Assembly: GCF_037975245.1 (NCBI RefSeq)
Contig: NC_092578.1
Span: 9,650,359-9,714,358 of the forward strand
Length of the DNA stretch: 64,000 nt
Reading direction: 5' to 3'
Source of the DNA: Apostichopus japonicus
Lineage: Eukaryota > Echinodermata > Holothuroidea > Aspidochirotida > Stichopodidae
Made by a program: the position numbers and the translations under genes. Below are positions 56,930 to 64,000 of the stretch, in pieces. Within the stretch, counting starts at the first letter, position 1; every line of letters starts with the position of its first letter. The notes under the pieces were generated by a model. It was given only the letters and a program-made list of their open reading frames with translations, was not told the DNA's origin and did not search any database.

Positions 56930-59900
56930 TCGATCATTACCTTCATTTGGTAGAAACATATAATGTGACAGTAGTGCGTCATGATAGCTTGATCAGTTAT
57001 TGTTCAATTTTTTTATACTACTCACAAAAACTACTCAAATGTTTGCAAAGTTTGAGAAAAACAGTCCATAATGGATAGGTAAATAATCTGTTCCGATGCT
57101 AATCTTTCACTCATTACGTATAAAATTAATCAATCACAGCAGCTACTTTTCGTAGAGTTTTCGTCATATTAAGGAATCGGAGGAAATTCAAAAAGTTCGA
57201 AGGGGTTTCGCAATAAATTATTACATTATATGATGTTATACATGTGGTTTTATGGAACTATATGCTAGAATGTGAATATATCCGCTATAGTTAGTTGTGG
57301 ATGGTCAAAACGTTGCAACCTGTAAGCTATGTCTATATATAGGTAAGACCGAGAAGCAGGGGTGGTGGGAGAGAAATAAATCGTAGGAGGGGGGGGGGGG
57401 GTGTTCGGCCACAAGTATACCAAAAGACTACAATGGGCATTTTTTAATTACGAGAATGGAAAACGGGGCTCTCCATTGTAATAACATGCACCTGAAGAAT
57501 AACATAGACCGACGTTCAAGTGACTAAAGTTATGTTGGGCTGACAAAATGCTGGTTCCGGGGCTTCGCTTCTATGACCCCAATATTGATATACAATTCAC
57601 TGAACATCGCTTCAAAGGAACAAGAAATGTCTGCAAACGCTGCAGCTGAAGTACCCCATCAATCCCCACCCCCCCCCCCCCCAAAAAAAAACAGAAGTCT
57701 AGCTATCATGGATTTCATGCATAGAGTACTGTTTTCTTTTAAAATTGAAGTGATTATGCAACCAAGACTTATCCAAAGAAAAGAATAAGTTTCTGTCCTA
57801 GAAAAGGAATATTTAAGGTATACATCCAGATGACAGGCGGATCGATTCATGTGTTTCTTTTTATTTGCTCACCTTTATATATTTTTTAAATCATATATCG
57901 TTGCAAGCCTAACCAGTTTTTAACATTCCTAGTATGTAAGTACATCATAACATGATATAAATTGACTCGATTACCTTAACTTGGGTATTTTGTACTTAAG
58001 TTTCCTTCTTTCTTCTTCCTTTCTGTGGGTAAATGTATATTGATGTTGTACCCAACCCACCCCCTCCTGTTGACACCAAGGATTATTATTTACACTGACT
58101 ACACGTTTGAAGGGAGGGCGACATTAAGAGGGTCTCTCGTTGCTTTGGTGGTCCTAGATCTCAAGTTGAGAACAGTGCAGCCAGAAACAAGTATATTTTG
58201 TCCTATTATTTTATCTTATTATTCATCATGAGAATTGCTGGCTATGAAATATGCATTATCCTTAGTTTTATGTTACCTTTATCGAGTTTATAAAGATGTC
58301 TTTACGAACGGGAGGCCAAAGAGGCAATATTTATATTTTCAGCCCTGTTATTTTAGGACTCGTGGATTGTCTCGAGAGGGACAATAACTTAAATCCGGGA
58401 CACTGTCAGCCCGGGGAAGGTAGATCATGAAACCCGGGTCTGTCCCCGGAAATAAGGGTTGTCTGGTAACCTTACCCTAGTATGATTAGACATTTCTGTA
58501 CGGTAAGTGTCATATATATATATTGCAGACAAACATATACACAAAGCCGCTGAAAGTTTCTCAAACTTTTCTAGAGCACCCTTTCTGCAGTTTAACCAAA
58601 GCGCTGGAATTCCAGTGAGATGCGCAATAGGGGGGTGAGGGGAGGAGGGGTGGAGGCCACGCCCCTATCTCCATCGCCAATCGGGAGAATCGTTCAATCG
58701 GAGAATCTTTTAAATGCAATCGGAAAAAAACTAGATGTGGGTGGGGGAGGGGGGTTCTAAGTGCATAGGTATTAATACAAGGACAGAAGGCATATCAAGG
58801 ATTTTATAAAGGAGGGATTTTGGTTGATTGAGATCGTCTGCCATGAAGAGGGGTGTGGCGATATTTCCCCAGAATAAATCAAACCTGTAATGTCAAATGG
58901 TACATTCTAAGGCATGTTTTAATTATACTTCAATTTTTGTGTGAAGATGAAAATGGGGCAAGGGGAAGAGGTTTACCTATGAGCATTCTGGGCCCATTTA
59001 ATTCTTCCATGAATGAAAGTAAGAAAAACTTGTTTGAATGTTTTCCCCAATTGGCAATCTCCTAACCCACCCAACGAACCACCCCCAACCCCCTTCTCGG
59101 AACACGCGACTGATTAGAAACATTCAATAAATACTGAGACATGTTCAATACAACATATCCAATTTCCTTAATTTTATTGTTATTTCAATTCATTCATGCA
59201 GATTGTGTCTTTTTGTTTACAATGAAAAGCAGTGAAGCATAATTATATTCATATACAGTAATTATAATGGAAGTACAAAATATACAGCTTATATCAGAAA
59301 AGCTTAAAAGAAGGAATGGCATAGAATAAACAAAGACAAGGGTAATAATGAAAATTGGAGGACATGAAAAACATCTTCATTAAATATTTGTAAAAGGCAG
59401 GTATTTAGTAAAATTTGTAGAATTTCTATATTTGATCAAGCATGTAGAAAAAAAAAACTGAAGCATAATTTAATTTGTATCAAATGAATATGGAAGACTG
59501 GTGATTGCAGATATAGGCTTAATTAATTCAATAGGAAGCAATTAAGGCACTTTTGTTTAATTAATATCAATTATTTCCATCAGTTCATCAAAGCAAAAGT
59601 AGAGTAACCATAAATGAGAACTTTCACATAAATATTAACACACAGCAAATCTTCCACTGCCTTTTGCAAAATTGTAAGTCATTCATTTATTTAATAGTAC
59701 AAACAAAAATAAGCCTGCGTAGAATTTATAATGGTCTTACCCCAAAATAATTTTGATCAGTGCAATCTTTGAGAATTAAAATATAAGATCCAGATGTCAG
59801 ATCTGTCTATGTATTGTGTAATAAAATAATAACCGTTCATCTGATTGGGTAGAAACAAGAAAATTTAACACTTTGTTGAAGGACAAAGCCAAGTTTCGAT

Positions 59901-60597
59901 ACATCATGCCATGTAACAAACTATATTAATTACAAATTTTTTGCTCCAAGCTGAAGATAAGGCACATATTAAACAACAGTTAGCAATATATCCGCTTGCG
60001 TACTCTAGAACTTGTATCCATGGAGGATTTGCAAAGTTTTGGCTTGAAATACAGTAAAAATAAGGAGGGTTTTTATCGTTTTATGATCTATTGTTTGATA
60101 TAAGTCGTTAAAACATGATTTTTTTTTCAGATGTTAATGAAGTACCGTATCACAAGGATAACTTCACACAGAATGTTTGTCTTGATATGCACTAGTTCAG
60201 CGAAATAGTAAAATTTGACCATTAAGGTCTTTACATTATTTAACTTTAAAATATATGCTATAATTGATGATGACATCAGCTGCTCAATCCAAACATAAAA
60301 GCTCATGTCCACTTGTTGTTTTACAAGTGATAAATATCCCCCAAAAAACTGGGTTTTTTTAACTTTACACAAACAGCAGGCTACCAAATGAAGATGATCA
60401 GCTCTATTCTTCCTTTTAATGCATTTTAAGGACAGGTTCTTTTTGAGGCCAAAATATAAAAGTCTTATGTAGTTTACTGAAGTTTCCCCCCACCCCCCCC
60501 CCCTTCCATAGCCTCTAAGGAGCTCTGTGAATTAGTCTTAGTAGTCCAGCCAATTCATTTAATGTTTAGTTGGTCTATTTCAAAACGAAAAGAAACA
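56930..60597. other. Gene-poor interval
   Basis: Only homopolymer remnants (G run 57390-57401, C/A run 57667-57690, G-rich text 58628-58660 and 58740-58755, C runs 60487-60502). No exon recognised. Confidence 0.4.
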
Positions 60598-60611
60598 CCA
60601 GTGAAAGTGAT

Positions 60612-60855
60612 GGAGTGTTAGCTCAGTGGTTAATGCCGGTGCCTTCTAATCATAAGGTCCCCACTTCGAGTCACTCCAAGATTAATGTATGTCCCCCAGT
60701 TAGAGAGTTGTTGACAATTGACAATTCATAATCATGGACGTTAAACATGAATCTAAGAGACTGAATTCGGTCAGCTTGTGGCTTTGATTAGCCAATGAGG
60801 CCTCTTCGCGAGTTCCTGCTTGCAGGAGGATCTAAATTACATACATACATACATA
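60612..60855 (+). repeat. tRNA-derived SINE, full length, recent
   Basis: Plus strand, TGGAGTG start with A-box (TAGCTCAGTGGTTAATGCCG) and B-box (CTTCGAGTC). The body ends TTGCAGGAGGATCTAA, followed by ACATACATACATACATAC. The 14-bp target-site repeats CCAGTGAAAGTGAT (60598-60611) and CCAATGAAAGTGAT (60856-60869) differ at one base, pointing to target-primed insertion. Confidence 0.92.
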
Positions 60856-60869
60856 CCAATGAAAGTGAT

Positions 60870-61888
60870 ATTAAATTACAACCTTTGCTGATAGCAGTAA
60901 TTGTGATGGCTGTAGATATATAAAAGATAATTGTTCCTACAGATATCCTATATACCTACAGTAGGTATGAAGTCTACCCAACATCAAAACTGAGCAGTAA
61001 TGTTGAGAAATAAGAATTGCTTTCTCATTTCTTCTTGCTGTATGCATCATGTCAGATATTTACTTAAAACTGAGTGCGTTGTAGAGATTTAGAGAGAGGG
61101 GGAAAAAAACTTGTGCAACCACTATAAAAACATATTACGAGGATGTGGCGTTCCTCTTAACGATGCAGAAACTTTGTAGAAATCTATTTATTTCTCCTAT
61201 TGGACAATCTATATTTATTAATTCGAAAATATTCATAATTACTAGGTGTATTATCAAGTTCACTGTTGTATAGTCACTCTTAGCACAACCAGGAATGTTC
61301 CTACATTACTCATGCACCTCACTCCCACCCCCCCCTCACCCCTCCCTCTTTTCTTATGTTTAAAAAATCTCCAGAACCAGAGGACTATCATTAAACCGTA
61401 AGGATACGGTTATCTAATGAATGCTACCATTATAGTGCATCGAGATGTTTTTAATGTTTTTTGCGCTTTATAAGCACTGTATATTATTATTATTACAGGC
61501 TGATGCCAATTCACAAATCATTGGGAGATAACATATTGGATTCCGTAGCTACCCTGTCCTAATTTTCATCAAATTTTTGCTGATAAAGAGCTTGCTAACC
61601 CTTCCTTTATCCCTTCAAATGTAACAGTAATGTTTCATCAACTGGGAACAGCAACATTTTACCTATTATATCATGCAGCCTGCTATCATATCACTCCTCC
61701 ACAACTTGCACAGCAGTGTTTTCAAACAAGACAAAGAACAAACCATTCATTATGTCATGATTGAGGTGTAGTGGTGCTAGGAAGGGGTCGGATGGAGAGG
61801 GGGTAAATGTGAATTTTTTCCAAACTGGGGGGGCAGGTAAAATTCCTCACAGTGTGACTCTCAGCAGCATTCAGCATGCACTGTAAAC
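60870..61888. other. Downstream flank of the ciliary-type gene
   Basis: No exon recognised. C run at 61328-61335 and a G run near 61827-61833. Confidence 0.4.
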
Positions 61889-63922
61889 TTAACTGTACTG
61901 TTCCAACGGTCTCAAGGAGGGATCCACCTTGTTGAATGGATTACATGGAGGCACCAGAGTTATCATCTTGGACATCTGTGAGGTTCTCTTATGTGGTGAC
62001 CCCTCTGGAAGAAGTGGGAAATACCTGAAAAACAAGAAATGGCATAAGTAATATATAAGAAATGCACATAGTCATTTTCAGTTGGAATGCCCTGATGACA
62101 TTGTTTTCTCTGTTGTTACCAGAAACTTCTCTTTTATCACAACTTGTAAAAACTATGTTCAGAATGTAGAAAGAATGAAATGCAGATAATTTACATTCAA
62201 TGTTTACACTTTTTATAACAAGTTCATACTTGTTACAAGATACTCAATAACCACAAATTTAAGTTACCAACCTCTTCTCAGGAGATAATTCTGGGCAGAT
62301 ATTGAAAAACAACCAGCTGGAATAATTTTTAGATCAGGCCGGAACTGGAGCTGGATAATTTTCATTACCTTGCCAGAAGGTCGGACCAGATATCCAGTGC
62401 ATCCCTAATCAGAGCAATTTTCTGTCTGACATTGAAATGACCGTAAAAGAGAATGAAATTTGGGACCATTCATGCTACTGCTCACATTCATTTCATCATT
62501 TCATCGTCACTGAGCTGATGATACCTTGCAACTATTACTTGATTATGCAAAGCAGCCAAAGTTGAAATCACCTTTATCACCTACATTAGTCATACAAACA
62601 TGACTAATATGTGAGAGAGCATAAAACAATAATGTCAAACATAGTCAAACTAACACAGTTAGCACTCACCTATGGGTCCTGGCTGTTGTCTGTGGTGCTG
62701 GTACTGGTACATTAACATTGGCAGGAAGGTTGCTCTCGACTTGGGTGCATCCAGTGTAACCAGGTATGTTTGGACGACTGAAAGAAAAAAGAGGAATGGT
62801 TCCTTGTAGAAATATTTCATCACAAGTTTTCAAGAAAGTTATGTGATCTCACAACTTGACACAAGCTCTTCTTTTGTCAGCCAATCAAACTTAAAAAAGG
62901 TGACAAAATAGTCTGTCAAATTATGATACTTTAACATCAGGCTCTTTCAATTTGATGACAAAATTTTGGTTCCATGTAAAAGCAGGTGTGCAAACATACT
63001 CAGACCAGTGTACTTGCAATCGAACCTATAGTTAGCACCAGGGGCGGCGATTTGTTTCAAATATTGGGGGGACGTACATGTCCCCCCTCCCCGTCCCCCC
63101 ATGATTGCCGTCCATGGTTAGCGACATCACTTGACATTTGCAAATATTTGGTCAAATTGATGATTTGACCAGAAACCATCACCAGCAAGGTCAACAGTCA
63201 TTTATGAAGATCAGTAGTGCACTTGCAATCAAACAAACACTCATGAGCATTATTTAAAGCTGATTTATACCTGCAGAATATGCAGGTATATTTCAACCAG
63301 AAACCATCATTATCATCAAGGTCAGTATTAGTTTTATGAAGACCAGTACTGTAGTTGCCATCAAACCTAGTCAGTTCCATAATTTGGTACTTGCTATTCT
63401 TGCAGAAACTGCAGATAACATCAGTAATTGCCATTTGAATCAGACCTCATCCGTCCCATCACTTGATGCTTGCTAAACCTGCATAATATGCAGGTATATT
63501 TTGATCAGAAACCATCATCATCACTGTCAATAGTCATTAATGAGGTTCAATTACCATCAAACCTAGTCAGTGCCATGATTACAATGCTTGCTAAGTATCT
63601 TTCAAAATGTGATTGCTACAGTATTAATCAAAGTATGACAACATTTTAATTGAATGCCACTTAATTAATACTTAAAATCCATAACAGTTTTGCAGTCAGT
63701 ATACTTAGGTTTCACTAGTATTCAATCAAATACAATAACCTCAAGCGAACCCATGACGAGAATTAGCCCAATCCCCATAAACCATAGATCGCATTTTTCA
63801 GCTCTCTTGACCTCAACTTACTGTAACTTTATCTCTCCTGCAAACTGACTGGGATCAGTGACTTTGGAAGAGTTGATTTGTTCACACCCTTGCCATGTCT
63901 GCCCATCAGTTTGCCAGAAATA
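61889..63922 (-). CDS. Ciliary/sperm microtubule-inner-protein-like gene, last three exons
   Basis: Exons 63822-63922, 62670-62777 and 61889-62024 (TAA 61889-61891) with GT-AG borders; split codons CA|T and AG|G join in frame. The visible 114-residue C-terminus reads YFWQTDGQTWQGCEQINSSK, SQFAGEIKLHRPNIPGYTGC, a Pro/Ala-rich linker, RYFPLLPEGSPHKRTSQMSK, MITLVPPCNPFNKVDP. The RPNIPGYTG motif and the C-terminal NPFNKV are reminiscent of small proteins lining ciliary or sperm-tail microtubules (SPATA48/SPMIP type); this is a resemblance recalled by eye. No signal peptide or membrane span. The 5' part lies beyond the window. Confidence 0.65.
63039..63116. mobile_element. 78-bp hAT-like MITE in an intron
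   Basis: Ends CAGGGGCGGCGAT and, inverted, CATGGACGGCAAT (10 of 13 match). Flanks GTTAGCAC and GTTAGCGA agree at 6 of 8, suggesting an old 8-bp TSD. The centre is a GGGGGGACGTACATGTCCCC palindrome. Confidence 0.55.
63160..63600. repeat. Degenerate tandem repeat in the intron
   Basis: ACCAGAAACCATCA or a one-base variant recurs at about 63168, 63296 and 63504. ATGCAGGTATATTT occurs before the second and third copies, and CATCAAACCTAGTCAG after them. Confidence 0.6.
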
Positions 63923-64000
63923 CTTAAGAGTAAGAGATTGCTATTGTTTGATACTACCGTATAATTACACATACACACATGTATAGGGCATAGAATCATC

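Noticed and set aside
60612-60685. Functional tRNA gene
   Set aside because: The tRNA-like part is fused to a SINE body and tail, the anticodon arm does not fold cleanly, and other copies share the same fusion.

Overview
ORGANISM. This is AT-rich, intron-bearing animal DNA in which repeats far outweigh genes. The clearest gene (43852-51404, minus) is a secreted fibrinogen-related protein of the small type known from sea cucumbers. A tRNA-derived SINE, Penelope-like elements, hAT transposons bounded by G/C homopolymer runs, and satellites rich in the phrase gacctttgacctc also fit an echinoderm, probably a holothurian. The species is inference. GENES. Four genes or gene parts have reading frame and splice phase support: (1) the fibrinogen-related gene, complete in 4 exons, 307 aa; (2) the last five exons of an unidentified minus-strand gene (14230-20814, about 326 aa seen); (3) the last three exons of a minus-strand gene at 61889-63922, resembling small ciliary or sperm microtubule-inner proteins; (4) a short plus-strand last exon at 12896-13014, convergent with gene 2. 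A weaker plus-strand candidate last exon lies at 10136-10243. MOBILE DNA. At least eleven hAT-type elements can be delimited to the base, most by 8-bp target-site duplications (TSDs). They nest in one another and in foldback elements with long inverted arms (5413-6791, 10462-12374, 31579-34815, 36163-38181). Non-LTR retrotransposon 3' ends lie at 6975-8146 and 33646-34480. Penelope-like sequences lie at 2278-4345, 33270-33645 and 52982-54150, and a decayed hAT transposase gene at 25587-28529. SINE copies lie at 5865-6100, 39028-39274, 42731-42807 and 60612-60855. LAYOUT. 1-12.4 kb: nested transposons (hAT, hAT containing Penelope containing hAT, foldback, SINE, LINE, TTAA MITEs, foldback). 12.4-22.3 kb: two convergent genes, with satellite-filled inverted-repeat elements in the introns. 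22.3-25 kb: little recognisable. 25-28.5 kb: hAT transposase pseudogene. 28.8-42 kb: hairpin arrays, foldback elements and MITEs. 43.8-51.4 kb: fibrinogen-related gene, with an inverted MITE pair in intron 2 and a G-rich minisatellite in intron 1. 52.3-55 kb: second copy of the composite element at 1.66-4.83 kb. 55-61.8 kb: sparse, one young SINE. 61.9-64 kb: ciliary-type gene running off the window. MOST STRIKING. The composite at 1659-4832 and 52352-55035 is a hAT-type element carrying an apparently endonuclease-less Penelope element with a hammerhead-like motif, itself hit by a second hAT at the same base in both copies. Two other patterns stand out: arrays of hairpins whose half-units can pair with either neighbour, and one hAT MITE family whose three copies each sit inside a different foldback element. 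All calls are by eye; no database search was run.
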